Numbered from the stretch's first letter, positions 1 to 10,814 are shown. The stretch: DNA of 64,000 nt from Zanthoxylum bungeanum (GCA_019454045.1 SKCR01049650.1:308421-372420), one strand, 5' to 3'. Numbers and translations: made by a program. Notes: a model not told the origin generated them from the letters alone.

Positions 1-288
1 ATATGAAAAATTTGGATTCAATATTAAATTGAGTTATACTAAATTTTTTATAATCTTCAATCACACTTGCTTTAAGAATAATTCACAGTTAAAATTTAAT
101 TATACTTAATTATTATTCAATTACTACCAATAATAATTTATAAATTAAAAGAAAACACTAATTAAGAAGCTCAGATCAACTCAACACCAAATCCAAATCC
201 AAAAATGACATGACATAGATTTAAGCGTAAATTTCTATAAATTAGCATAAGTAATACAAGATTATAATTATAATTTGTAAAATTACAG
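1..288 (+). other. 3' part of the LBD4-like gene intron
   Basis: AT-rich sequence ending in a pyrimidine/AT stretch and the acceptor ttgtaaaattacag at 275-288, directly before an in-frame LOB-domain exon. LBD genes usually carry one intron at this place in the conserved domain, so the first exon (zinc-finger-like C block and GAS block) should lie left of the window. No coding sequence was seen here. Confidence 0.8.
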
Positions 289-618
289 GAACTACCAGTG
301 CATCAAAGAGGAGATGCAGTGAGCAGCATGGTGTATGAAGCAAACGCAAGAGTTCGTGACCCAGTATACGGTTGCGTTGGAGCCATTTCATCTTTACAAA
401 ATCAAATAGACATGCTACAAGCTCAGTTGGCTCTGGCTCAAGCCGAGGTGGTACACCTACGGGTTCGCCAAACTGCATCCTTGTCGAGCCATGGGTTCGG
501 CCAGGCTAGCCCAAGTAAGAGTGGCTCCAAGCTCATGGCTTCTCAGAGCAAGCCTGTTTACGACGTGGACATGGTTGATGATCAAGCTCATTATCAAGAA
601 TCAATGTGGTCTTGTTAG
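289..618 (+). CDS. LBD4: LOB-domain transcription factor, last exon (LBD4-like)
   Basis: Partial gene: the last 109 codons of a class I LATERAL ORGAN BOUNDARIES domain protein, a plant-specific nuclear DNA-binding regulator of organ boundary and vascular/meristem development. The exon opens in phase after the acceptor at 288 with ELPVHQRGDAVSSMVYEANA, followed by RVRDPVYGCVGAISSL and a leucine-zipper-like coiled coil (LQNQIDMLQAQLALAQAEVV). These are the end of the GAS block and the LX6LX3LX6L-type helix of class I LBD proteins. The variable tail ends in ESMWSC, which I recall from LBD4-type proteins; LBD3 is the main alternative. Codon 298 is GTG inside the exon, not a start. The frame is open to a TAG at 616-618 with no lesion, so the gene looks functional. 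Its first exon is outside the window. Confidence 0.9.
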   Translation, partial: ELPVHQRGDAVSSMVYEANARVRDPVYGCVGAISSLQNQIDMLQAQLALAQAEVVHLRVRQTASLSSHGFGQASPSKSGSKLMASQSKPVYDVDMVDDQAHYQESMWSC

Positions 619-2603
619 CTAGCTAGCTTTCTTTATATCCAATATTCCTAGCTACTTTTATATTATATAAAACATAAATATAAACTGCATTCACGCTTAT
701 TTATATTATTATCTCTACATATATTAATCTTTTTTCTTTTTCTTTTTTTTTTTTAGGTTTCCTTTTAATTATTGGATCCTTATTATATTTTTTAAGGAAG
801 ATCGTGTCTAATGGGATAATCAAGTATTAATCTATTATTTTTTTTGAATTTTAGAAACAAATTAATGAGGTTTATAACGAGAGTCTAGCTTGGTGGTGTA
901 GGGTTCAGGATCTCAAATTGAGATCTTGGGTCCAAATCTATGGAGTGTATTTCTTGTAAGAGTCTGGGACAACCGGGGGTTTTACCTGCTCCGCTAAAGC
1001 CCGGAATGGGTGGTTTGACGGTGGGATTTCCAACGATTTAAAAAAAAATAAAAAATAAAAAAATATATTATACATTGGATATGCCTTTTTTTTTTATCTT
1101 TAGTGCACTTTTTACATGGGTTATAAGGACCCTGTCATAATAATTAGTAACTGCATTTGTACATAATTTATGTTTATGTTGAGTACGTGTACCTAGTGAG
1201 TCGGATCTGCTTTGATTTCGTTATTATTGTATGTTTATAGTTTTAATTGGTTATAATCTTCTTCTATTTCAATTGAATGGTTTGAATTTTATTAATCAAG
1301 AAATTAATTAGCATAATAATATCGCATTTATTCACATTTCTCATTTTCACTTTGTTTATTTTTCCAAACATGAAAAAGGAATGGCCTAATTGACTCTTAA
1401 AGTAAGAGCTCTGTGGATCAATATTCATATATGAGAAAAATTTCAGGTGTGAATGTCAATAAATTTTTATTATTTTCTAGTTTAAATTCATATTTTAAGA
1501 CAAACAAACTTATGCACTAGAAAATGATTGCTTCCAGACGGAGGAGATTGGACTTCACAAATATCAACTCGAGCTAAGTTTTGTGGGGTTTTAAGCGAAC
1601 AAATTTAGCGATGTCTTGTTAAATTAGAGATATTCTTTAAAAAAATAAAATAATCATATTATTTGTTTGGAAAATAATAAAGATCAAGATATTTATTTAC
1701 TAAAATATAATAATTTAACAATTTTAATGATTTTATATTATAATTAACTAATCAATTAAGGAAATTTTATAATTTTTAACATAAAAATTAATAATAATTT
1801 TATAATATACTTAAATATATAAATACAAATTTTTATAGGATCTTATATTTAGGTAATGCCTTAAGCAACCACTGATTAAGGATTGAGCCACTTATGCCCA
1901 CTCACCTTCATATTTTGGTAAATTCATGTGAGTAAACGTGATTTTTGAGAATGATGTGATTGATGGTATTAAGAGAGCTCCAATTAATAAGAGTGGTAAG
2001 TATGTAATTTGCTATTTGTTTCGATAAGTTTTAGTTAATTTAATTTATTACTAGTGGTTTTTATTTATTTTCTTTTTATTTATTTTCTATTTTTTTTTTC
2101 CATTAAACATTTTTTACCTTCTTTCACATCTTATGTAAACATTATATTTCCTGCTAATCAGAAACCAAATAGTAACATAGGTTTGTTGCTGCTAATGTAG
2201 CTAAAAGCACGTCACGCTCATTGACTTTTGAAAGTTTGATGCTTAATTTGAATTATTTATTTTTAACAATCAATCATCAAATCTACTTCTTGAAGAAAAT
2301 TAAGAATTAGGTCATTATCATTGAATTGTTGAGGCTTGGGATTCTAAATAAATTGCACCTAAAAAACCTAATCATTTCGCTATATATTTAGACCTTTTAA
2401 TGAAGAATTTGAGTTGTTTAGCCCACATGATATTGTGGCCCATTGCATTATCTCAATAAAACCACTTGCTCACAATGGTTTTTAGGTGTAAATTTTAGTG
2501 GATTTATTTTGATTGGATGGTTTTCATGTTTAACTTACAGTGATTTTAATCAATCATTTTTTTAAATTGTTTTCATATGTGGGTCTGTTGTGTTTTACCT
2601 TAA
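619..2603. other. AT-rich intergenic region downstream of LBD4-like gene
   Basis: 3' UTR and flank of the LBD exon, then about 2 kb of AT-rich DNA with many A/T homopolymers. Apart from the SINE-like unit at 880-1055 I see no coding frame, RNA gene or repeat. The flank resumes at 11589 on the other side of the Tat-1 insertion. Confidence 0.6.
880..1055 (+). mobile_element. Probable tRNA-derived SINE
   Basis: A GC-richer island of about 175 bp in AT-rich DNA. It contains TAGCTTGGTGGT at 886-897, resembling a Pol III A box, and GGGTCCAAATC at 928-938, resembling a B box, 42 bp apart. It ends in a run of A's (gatttaaaaaaaaataaaaaat). This is the layout of a tRNA-derived SINE: head with internal promoter, unrelated body, A-rich tail. 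I found no clean target duplication, and I do not recognise the family. Confidence 0.5.
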
Positions 2604-2608
2604 GATTT
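2604..2608. repeat. Target-site duplication of Tat-1 (left), GATTT
   Basis: The 5 bp before the left LTR (GATTT) are repeated exactly after the right LTR at 11584-11588. This shows Tat-1 inserted as one unit between 2608 and 11584. Confidence 0.95.
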
Positions 2609-3357
2609 TGTTGACGGCTGATTTTTGGTCTCAGGGTAATATGGGAATATCACTCCCGAAGAAATCCTCCCTCAATAGTGAATTTGTTTGGTTATGGGGG
2701 ACCAAAAGCAAACTTAGCGAAAAACAGATAAACACACCAATCAACAAGGAGATTTAACGTGGTTCGGTGGATTTGGATCCGACCTACGTCCACGGGCACA
2801 AACATGATGATACTTTTATTACTTAAACACTCTTTTCGGGTCTCTACAAGTCAGAGCTTGAAGATTCAGATCACTAATTTTTTGATGATTTTGAGGATGA
2901 TTTTGATCATGCCTTTTACACATGCTATGCCCTCCTATTTATAATAACACAGAAATCAGACTCCTATTTGCATAAGAAATCCTAATTGAACTTAGTCTCT
3001 TCTCTTTGCAATGATTCCTAGCCTGATATTCCCTTCTCTTTTCTTATTCCTTTTCGGATTCTAACTTCATTTCCTTGTGAGAGTGGGATAACTCGTTTTA
3101 TCTTATCCGCAAGAATAGGGTGTCGTCATCTTGAACGCGTCTCACCGCCTGGTCGGTCTTCATGAGGTCGGTCATGACAATTTTTTATACTGAGAGCGTT
3201 TCTGCCGACCTTAAAGTGCTCGGTCATCCGAACCAAAGTGGTCGGTCTTCACATATTATGGTCGGGTCGGTTATATGATCTCAACCAGTCAGGGAATTAC
3301 CCTTCTGTCCTCGTCATGCTGTCTTAAATGTTATAGTGCCTGAAAACACCATCAACA
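2609..3357 (-). repeat. 3' LTR of Tat-1
   Basis: 749 bp, TG...CA ends (tgttgacggctg ... caccatcaaca). Nearly identical to 10835-11583. Read on the minus strand it contains a TATAAATAG box at about 2935-2943, oriented to transcribe leftward. Confidence 0.95.
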
Positions 3358-4143
3358 TATGTCCCCTAGTTCTCGGTTCCAACAAGCGTGCAAGTTGGTG
3401 GCGGGAACTATATAAAGAAGGTGTTTTCTGATTTGCTTTGTTGGAGGTCGGTCCGGTGTCGAGAAATGCTTTGTTGCCTCTTTTCAAGCGCTTTGTCTTG
3501 AGACACGCAACAGTCACGTCCGCTTAAATTCCTGTCAAATCAATTTTAGGGTTTTTTCTAAGTTCGACATTTGTCAAACATCCGCCGGGTTCCCGCCAAA
3601 AAAGGGGACGAATCGACCGTGTAGAGGCGTCTTCACAGTAGGCTGATCTCAGCCATCTGTTTAAACTTGGGAGACCTATTTTGCAGTCGACATCTGGCGT
3701 TCATCCGGGTTCTTCCCTTAGATCCAATGGTCACGAGCGTCTTTGTCATGACTATAAGAAGGCGAGGCTTTCACTGTTCCACCTTTTTCGGCAATTTCTT
3801 CTTCTTTTCTGAAAACATCTCCGTGATTTGTCCAACTCCGAGCTCTCGAAGTTCAACCGTGGGCTTTTTTTTTCTTTTTCTTTGCTGTGAACATAAGGAA
3901 CGGGTATAACCGTACTGCACAACCTCATGCTTTTTCCGAGAAGAACAAGTAAGTCATCTGAACGACTTCTGCCTTTTTTGTGTTTTACGAGTATGTGTTT
4001 GCTAGGAAAAGATTTGCGGTTTGCTGGGTTCTGCTTTAGGGCACTTTAGAGACCACATGTTTAGCTAACATGGAAACCGTGAGTAGTTTCTTGTAGCCAT
4101 AGACTGACTTCCCCTTCCTTCTTTGTTTTTCTGGGTGTCAGGG
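3358..4143 (+). other. Promoter and leader of the antisense gene of Tat-1
   Basis: Internal Tat-1 sequence between the 3' LTR and the antisense ORF. It has no long coding frame. A purine-rich stretch when read on minus (ctaggggacata at 3358-3369) abuts the 3' LTR and is the likely polypurine tract. A plus-strand TATA box and a leader intron (3949-4141: donor GTAAGT, acceptor GTGTCAG) lie here. Confidence 0.55.
3409..3416 (+). promoter_or_regulatory. TATA box for the antisense gene
   Basis: TATATAAA on the plus strand, 52 bp inside the internal region. It points toward the spliced antisense ORF that starts at 4144. A start of transcription near 3440 would give a leader of about 0.5 kb before the intron at 3949. 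Inferred from sequence only. Confidence 0.5.
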
Positions 4144-6594
4144 ATGTCTGACAGCGGTTCCTCCCCTGAAAAGCATGCTAAAATCTCAACTCCCCCTGCT
4201 GAGGAGCTCTCCTCGGGCTTTGGGGCACCTAGTGTAGAAGACCTTGACACTACCCCTACTCCCTCCGAGGTCGAACAAGACTCCTACCATCAGAGGGTTC
4301 CTCGGAAGGACCCAGAGCCTGGTGAACTTGGGTCGTCGGCTCTGGATATGAATCGTCCCTCCAAAATAACTGAGGATGATCTGGCGCTGTTGCGGCAATG
4401 ATACGACATCCCGATAGATATTGCCCTTGAAGTTCCCGGCCCGATGGATCGTGCTAGTCAACCTGATGAGGGCTCGGTGGCACTTCTTCCTGCTTTTTTT
4501 GAGTGTGGGCTGCGGCTGCCGATGCAACGTCATTTTTCTTGGATGCTGGCCGAGATGGAGATTGCCCCTTATCAATTGAGTTTAAATAGTTGGAGGATTC
4601 TGGCCGGCATATATGTGGTTTGGCACCGGCAGGTTTAGGCGTACCTTGCTTGGAAGAGGTGAAGATGTTATATCGTTTGAAGTCCAACCCAAAGACTCAC
4701 TACGGTTGGTATTACCTCTCTGCTTATGATAGCTCGTCCAACCTTGTCCAGAAACTCCCCGACTCCAACAAGAATTTCAAGGACCTTTGGTTCTGGGCTA
4801 CTGGGGATTGGGGTCGGGTCCTGAGATCGTTTGAGGAGGACGTATCGGTTCCGGACATCTTCAGGGCTGGAGGTTAGGAGTTTAATACCCCTTCTTTCTT
4901 TCTTTATTCCCGTTCTTAGTTTCTTAGGTTTCTGACTTCTCTGGTTCCTCCAGCTTGTTGGCGAGATGCTCCCAAGGTTTCTCGTCAGGTTCGGAGGCGG
5001 GTACATTGGGCTCGGGGGTATGCTGCCCACTGGAGGAAGTTGGTCAATGATGCGGCCTTTGTTGAGTCAGGCCTTACTCAGACCGTCCCTCCGGAGGTCT
5101 CGGGTCGGATAGGTAGATGTCTGCCGGCTGTTTTTGTTTATCATGTGTTTTATATTCTCGGGTTCTGATTTCATTTTCCTCCTTTTTTGTAGGTATGTCG
5201 AAGAGGCCTAAGTTTCTTGAGAAGTTGGCCGGTACTATGAAGAAGGCCGGTCACGCGGAAACTGGAACTTCCCGGGAACTACCTGATCCTGCAGGGGCTG
5301 AGAGGGCGTCTCAAGGGAGAGTTCAGCCGGCTGCTCGTGATCTGTCTTCTCCCGGCGCCCAGTCGTCAGGATCTGCTCGTCTTGTTAGTCCGCCGAAGCC
5401 TCTTAGGAAGAGGAGGCGTCAGTTCGGGTCAGAAGAGACCGAGCTAGTCCAAGAGGAGGAGGAGGATCCTGTCCCGGGCCAGAAAAAAGACGCTCGTCGG
5501 GGTAAAAAATCATCCGTGGGCTCCTCAAGAAAGCGAAAGGGTTCTGTAATCTTCGGGGTGGATGACTTGGGAGAAAGCATCCGGGAGGCCACTTCCCATT
5601 TAGTGCCGGCTTTCAATGAATTGGCCGAGGTGATTCCCCCTGGAGAGGTCTCGAGATATGAGGATATCTCGCCCGAGGCTGTGGTGACCGAGATGAGCTC
5701 TCAGATGGCGAAGGTAGTTTTATTTTCTCCTTTTTTTTCTGACTTCGGTTCTCGGTTCTCTTCATATCATATCATGACCTTTTTCTCTTCTTCTTTTTTT
5801 TGCAGGCTACTTACCTCATGGCCAAGAATAAGGACCTTCTTCTGAGTCTGTTGTCCGAGGGTGGTCAGGCTCAGAGGCTTCAGAATCATCTTACAGAGGT
5901 GGAAGCCAAGCTGGCCGACCGGGAGGAGGTGATAAGGAACCTTGAGTCGACTGCCATTGAGAACTTCAAAATTAATAAGGCTCTTAAGGTTGCTGCTGCG
6001 CTGGAGCGAAAGCTTGCTGACAATGCTCGGGAGGATTTGAAGACCGCCCAATCTGAAATTGGCGTTTTGAAGGCCAATGTGGCCAGTGTTGAAACAAAAT
6101 TGAAGGCCAATGAAGAATAAATGGCGCGGGCCCGGGATGACTTTGAGAGGAAAGAGGCCGAGCTTGAGGAGAGAGAGGCCGATCTTGAGGCCGAGAAGGA
6201 GGCCATCCGCCTTAAGGGGGTTAGTGATTGTGCTGATCTGATACCGATGGTGCTGCCCAGTCTGAACATGGACCCTATTCATGCGGCCATCAGTTTTTGC
6301 AAGGGGGACATAGATGAGGAGGAGTTTCGGAAGTGGCTTCCTCCTCCTTCCGATGAGGTGATGGATCCTGCCCCGGTTTCGATTGTTCCGGCTTCTGAGG
6401 CTCCCCATGAAGGACGACCTGAGGTTTCTGCCGCAGGCGAGGACTTCCTTGAGATCCCTCCCCCTATCCCTGAAGCAGAGGTCTCCCATGCTGCCGAGGA
6501 TGAAGCAGCTATTTTTCCTCCTGAGGCCGAGCCAATCCTTCCGTTGTCTGAGCGAGCTGAGGAAGAAATCCCCCTCCCTGCGCGGGCTGTATGA
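4144..6594 (+). pseudogene. Antisense spliced ORF of Tat-1 (PF04195-like domain plus coiled coil), broken
   Basis: An extra gene on the strand opposite gag. Coding exons 4144-4872, 4954-5112, 5193-5713 and 5806-6594 join in phase at all three introns (GT...AG; phases 1, 1, 0). Exon 1 contains an AFFECGLRLPMQRHF..ML..MEIAPYQLSLNSWRIL region (4485-4605) like the 'putative gypsy type transposon' family PF04195, followed by a Trp-rich segment (WYYLSA, LWFWATGDW). The second exon adds HWARGYAAHWRKLV. The third is basic and low-complexity (RKRRR, RRGKKS). The last is a long coiled coil (about 5820-6220) and an acidic Pro-rich tail. Lesions: TGA at 4399-4401, a frameshift at about 4590-4640, and TAA at 6118-6120. 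Antisense extra ORFs with this domain are known in Tat-lineage elements; the function is unknown. Otherwise well conserved, so the decay is recent. Confidence 0.75.
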
Positions 6595-6757
6595 GAAAGG
6601 GTAACCCGACCGGGGCCCTGTGTACACTTATATATTTATGTAATAACATTACAGTTTGTATTTTGACATACACACATATATATTTATGTTTATTTCGTGT
6701 CTCTCTCCTTTTTTTCTTTTCATGTTGTCCGAACAATTTCGAGGTCATCATGAACCG

Positions 6758-7200
6758 GAGGGGTACAGCCCGACCCCGATCTGAGTAAAAGACTCGGGTT
6801 CTGGGGGAATGTTACCTCCCCAATACAAAGGAGCATGTCTCGGTGGGACGTAACCCGACCCCGAGCTGAAAAAACTTGGACCTAGGGGAATGTTACCTTC
6901 CCAGTCCGAAGAAACCGACTCGGTGGGACATAACCCGACCCCGAGCTGAGTGAGATACTTGGCTCTGGGGGAATGCTACCTCCCCAGTCCAAGGAAACCG
7001 ACTCGGTGGGACATAACCCGACCCCGAGCTGAGAGAGATACTTGGCTCTGGGGGAATGCTACCTCCCCAGTCCAAGGAAACCGACTCGGTGGGACATAAC
7101 CCGACCCCGAGCTGTGTGAAAGACTTGGACATGGGGGAATGTTACCTCCCAGTCCGAAGAAACCGACTCGGTGGGACATAACCCGACCCCGAGCTGAATA
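6758..7200. repeat. 82-bp tandem repeat of Tat-1, block 1
   Basis: The landmark cggtggga recurs at 6841, 6921, 7004, 7087 and 7169 (spacing 80, 83, 83, 82), each followed by cccgaccccgagctga and a ggggaatg..acctccccagtcc segment. An older, divergent unit precedes it at about 6758. Read on the minus strand the units give a repeating Ser/Gly/Pro peptide, which is an artefact. Repeats in this place, 3' of pol, are typical of Tat elements. Confidence 0.92.
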
Positions 7201-7516
7201 ACCAAGTAGTCTCGGCGGAACGAAATCCAGCCCCGAGCCGACTACCCCCTGGGGTTTTATTCAGAAGGGAAGTGAATCAACCTTTTGAAACCCTACCGAA
7301 TCTGGCATGGGCGTCCCTCTGTCAGATCGGCGAAAAACAAAAACAAGGTTTCTGGAAAATAAAATTAAAAGGTGGGGGTGACTTAGCACCTATCCCAAAA
7401 AATGTTTTTGCAAGCATAAACAACAACATGGATGCCTCAAAACAGCGTCCCGTCTGAGGTCTCCAAAACACAATTCTGAATCTTTCAATTCAGTGTCCCG
7501 GCGAACCAGGATTCGG
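7201..7516. other. Spacer between Tat-1 repeat blocks
   Basis: Unique sequence between the repeat families. It starts with another degenerate ccccgagc unit (7216-7240) and then has no recognisable coding or regulatory element. Confidence 0.5.
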
Positions 7517-7945
7517 ATCAAAAAGAGCGTTTGATTGGTAAGGGCACATCATCTACACGTCGGTTCACTGGGGAGCCTGTGTATTGTATGAGGGCTCCTC
7601 CTTACCACGCTGGAGTAGGCACACGCTACAGGGGCACAACGCATCCCCGTGCTGCGTCTCTCGCGGATCCGAGATGATGAATGGATCAAAGAGTGTCCGG
7701 GATACTAAGGGCACATTCCTCCTTAGGTCCGGCATCACTGGAGCTAGCAATCGTCACGGGGGCATCACCATCCCCCATGCTATGCTTTCCCACGGATCCA
7801 TTACATCGGGTAGGTGAGGATCAAAGAGTGTTCGATACATTAAGGGCATATTCCTCCTTATGTTCGGTAACACTGGAGCAAGCAATCACCACAGGGGTAT
7901 CATCCCTCCCCGTGCTATGCTTCTCACGGATCCTATGCATCGAGT
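7517..7945. repeat. Degenerate ~130-bp tandem repeat of Tat-1
   Basis: Three diverged units built on gatcaaagagtgt..taagggca..ttcctcctta..cactggagc..gcaatc..ccccgtgctatgct..cacggatcc. The core restarts near 7518, 7683 and 7817. They lie between the two 82-bp blocks and form a second, independent repeat family. Confidence 0.75.
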
Positions 7946-8390
7946 ATGTCCCTGAGGACCCCGAGCTGAATGAAACACTTGGCTCTGGGGGAATGTTACC
8001 CCCCCCAGTCCAAGGAAACTGACTCGGTGGGACGTAACCCGACCCCGAGCTGAATGTGACACTTGGCTCTGGGGGAATGTCCCGTCCCCAAACCAATGAG
8101 CATGACCCGGTGGGACGTAACCCGACCCCGAGCTGAAAAAGGCACTTGGACCTGGGGGAATGTTACGTCCCCAGTCCGAAGGGCTGACTCGGTGGGATGT
8201 ACCCGACCCCGAGCTGAAAAAGGCACTTGGACCTGAGGGAATGTTACGTCCCCAGTCCGAATGGCTGACTCGGTGGGATGTACCCGACCCCGAGCTGAAA
8301 AAGACACTTGGACCTGAGGGAATGTTACGTCCCCAGTTCGAAGGGCTGACTCGGTGGGATGTACCCGACCCCGAGCCAGAAGACCTCGGC
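7946..8390. repeat. 82-bp tandem repeat of Tat-1, block 2
   Basis: The cggtggga landmark recurs at 8025, 8108, 8190, 8271 and 8352 (spacing 83, 82, 81, 81). The last three units share variants not seen in block 1 (gatgtacccg, acctgaggg), so they were amplified locally. Confidence 0.92.
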
Positions 8391-8483
8391 GGAATAAGAT
8401 CCGGCCCCGAGCTGTTTGAAATTTTAAGGGCATATTTCTCCTTATGTTTTGGACTGTTGCATTGAGTATGTCCCCGAAGTTCT

Positions 8484-9068
8484 TTACAAAAAGACCTCGG
8501 TTTCCTCAGCTGCAGTGAGTCGGGCATTTTTGTTTGGCCAGGCGCCTGGGCTTCTGTCTTCTGCTTCTTCTCCCTGGTTCCTTTGTCGTTTTCGGTTGTC
8601 TTCTGTGATGCAGAGAGTTTCTCGTGAGAGAGTAGCGAAGCAGCTGCGAGCTGTTTTCTGGCTTCCGCACACAATCCCGATCCCTTCCCGGGTGGGGAAT
8701 TTCAGTTTCAGGTGGTAGTAGGACATTGCGGCTTTTTTCTTCATCATGAAGGGTCGCCCGACGATGGCCTGGTAACTACTCATGCAGTCTACAACAGTGA
8801 AGTCTGTCATGATCGTTCGGGTCCGAGGATGTGTCCCGACAGTTATTGCCAACTGTATCCTCCCTAGTGGGATGACGGCTGATCCTCCGAAACTGTATAA
8901 GGGAGTGCTATCGTTGGTCAGGGTTGCATATTCTACCCCTAGGTCGTCTAGTGCTTCTCTAGAAATTATGTCAACTGCGCTCCCGGGGTCCACTAGGATT
9001 CTATCTATCTCCGTCCCGCTGATGACTGCCTTGATTATCAGTGCATTGTCATGAGGGAAACTTACTCC
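8484..9068 (-). pseudogene. Retroviral-type aspartic protease of Tat-1
   Basis: Continues the gag frame after the in-frame TGA at 9069-9071. The active-site loop is DPGSAVDI (about 8967-8990), in place of the usual D-T/S-G of retropepsins. Downstream is the flap/fold segment ..PLGRIQLAITVG.. and the hydrophobic YQAIVGRPFM strand, giving the single-domain retropepsin order. The protein should cut the gag polyprotein. Normally RT, RNase H and integrase would follow in the same frame. Here the frame passes GIVCGSQKTARSCFATLS and ends around 8484 just before the tandem repeats, so the rest of pol is missing. Confidence 0.8.
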
Positions 9069-9071
9069 TCA

Positions 9072-10782
9072 GGTATCCTCATCAGTGAACATTATTGGTA
9101 CCGATCGACCTCCCTGTAGCCTTGAGACCTGCTCTGTTTCTAAGACATCTGGTCCTCGGGTTCTGCTGTAATCTTTCCTTGACCGGTTAGAGTTTCCGGC
9201 CAGCGTTCTTCCTCCTGCGATGATATTGATTTGGCGACCACGTGCTCTTTGTCTGGCTGTCATGACCTCGTGGTCAATGTACTTGTTGAGATACCCGTTT
9301 CGTGCTAGATCTTCCATTTGCTCTCGCAGATCTTTACATTCGTCTGTTGCATGTCCTTTGGAGTTGTGGTGCACACAATAAGCCTTTTGGTTCCTTTTGT
9401 CCGGGGGGAATCTCCTTTGGTCGGGTTCCACTAAGAGACCTTTCCCCTGGATCTCCATGACAATTTGCCCTAGTGGTTTCTTTAGGGGAATGTATGCATC
9501 TTCCCCGACCACATGGTTTACTTCGGTCGGAACCCTTCTTTCTTGGTTGTCTCGGTGCAGTGGTTTGAATTCTTTGTGCTTCGGGGGTGGTTTTCTGAAT
9601 TCTCTTTCTGTTCAGCGGGGGGCACCCTCCCTTGCGGTTCTTTCTTTGATGGTGTTCCCTTTTCGGGATACTTTTTCTTCGTTCTCTAACAAAACGAATT
9701 TTCGGGCCACCTCCAGAGCGGTGGCGTAGTCCGGGGGGTGTCTTGGATCCTTAGATGGGTCCATAGCCTTCCGACCTTCAAGGCTCCCTTCAAGCTTTCC
9801 AAGGCCTCGGGGGATTCATACCCTCCGACTTCGAGTACCATATTATGGTATCTTTCAATAAACATCTTCAGAGGTTCATCGTCTCCTTGTTTCATAAGCC
9901 TTAGTTCTCCAATCGTCTTTCTGGGGACACAAGCCCCCTTGAAGTGTCGTATGAATGAATTTTTCAGTTGTGCGAAGCTGCTGATGCTTCTTGGGGCTAG
10001 GCTTCTATACCATAGAATGGCCGGTTCGGCTATAGTTAAGGGGAACACTTTGCAGATGGCGTCCCCTGTTACCCCTTGCACCTCCATTAGTAGGACAAAA
10101 CCTTCAATGTGAGTTTTGGGATCGGTATGGCCCTTGTATGGTGTCATGGTTGGCATGCTGAATCTTTTTGGGAATTTCTCTGATTTTATTTCTTCTGTGA
10201 GGGGGGACTCATCTTTTCCGTCCTGGACATCCCCTCTGTTTGCATTGGGGTATACTCCCCATTTGACCAGCTCCTCTCGCAGCCAAGATTTCATGCTGCT
10301 ATCTTTGGTTCCATTCCGCATCCTGCGGTCTCCTTTCTTTCTGTTATCCCGGGGGTGGTGCCTCTCGTGCCGGTATCTTCTCGTACTTCTTCGTCATATT
10401 CTTTCTCCTTTCGCCGGGTGTTGCGAGGGCTATCATAGGAGGGGTCTGGTGATGATTTGTCACTCTCTTCCTCCAATGTATCCTCGGTCTGGGAATCTTC
10501 CTGAACCACTATAGATTTTACCCTGTAAGGATCCCTCCTCCAGGGTCTGTCGTCCTCACTTATATCGACAATTCTCTTTCCTTCTGCTATGTCGTTCCTT
10601 CATCGGCTAGTCCCGGCCTCGAATTTTCCGTTGTGTGCTCCTTCTATCATTTCCAACCGGTCTACTATGGTTTTTAGCAGAGTTTGGCTTTCCTCCCTTT
10701 CTTTCCTAAGGTTCTCCTCAATCTTCTCCATCCAATCTGCAGCCGAGCTCCCTGATGGTTGGTGGCTTCCGTCTTCTGCCAT
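9072..10782 (-). pseudogene. gag of Tat-1, with stop and frameshifts
   Basis: Capsid/nucleocapsid gene in element sense. The likely start is the ATG at 10782-10780 (MAEDGSHQPSG). The N-terminal part has a short Lys/Glu helix, then an acidic/basic linker. The retrotransposon gag domain (PF03732-like) lies in 9686-10321, with the hallmarks MTPYKGHTDPKTHIEGF, ILWYRSL and NSFIRHF. A CHHC zinc knuckle, C-X2-H-X4-H-X4-C (YCVHHNSKGHATDEC), lies at about 9335-9380. Lesions: in-frame TGA at about 10600, a frameshift near 10300, a second near 9700-9750, and TGA at 9069-9071 before the protease. The GC content is above that of the AT-rich flanks. Domain order and PBS fit Tat. Confidence 0.85.
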
Positions 10783-10814
10783 TGTCTCACCACGCGAGTT
10801 GCTTTTTGTTGAAT

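Noticed and set aside
2759..2944. 61-codon frame in both Tat-1 LTRs (also at 10985)
   Set aside because: It sits on the strand opposite to Tat-1 transcription within LTR sequence and has no motif.
5767..6627. Long minus-strand frame (286 codons) opposite the antisense gene
   Set aside because: It crosses the plus-strand intron and exon, has no motif, and is the shadow of the coiled-coil exon with its biased codons.
7886..8674. 262-codon minus frame with Gly/Ser/Pro repeats
   Set aside because: It is the translation of the 82-bp tandem repeat; the period drifts between 80 and 83 so no stable frame exists, and it runs into the protease in the wrong frame.
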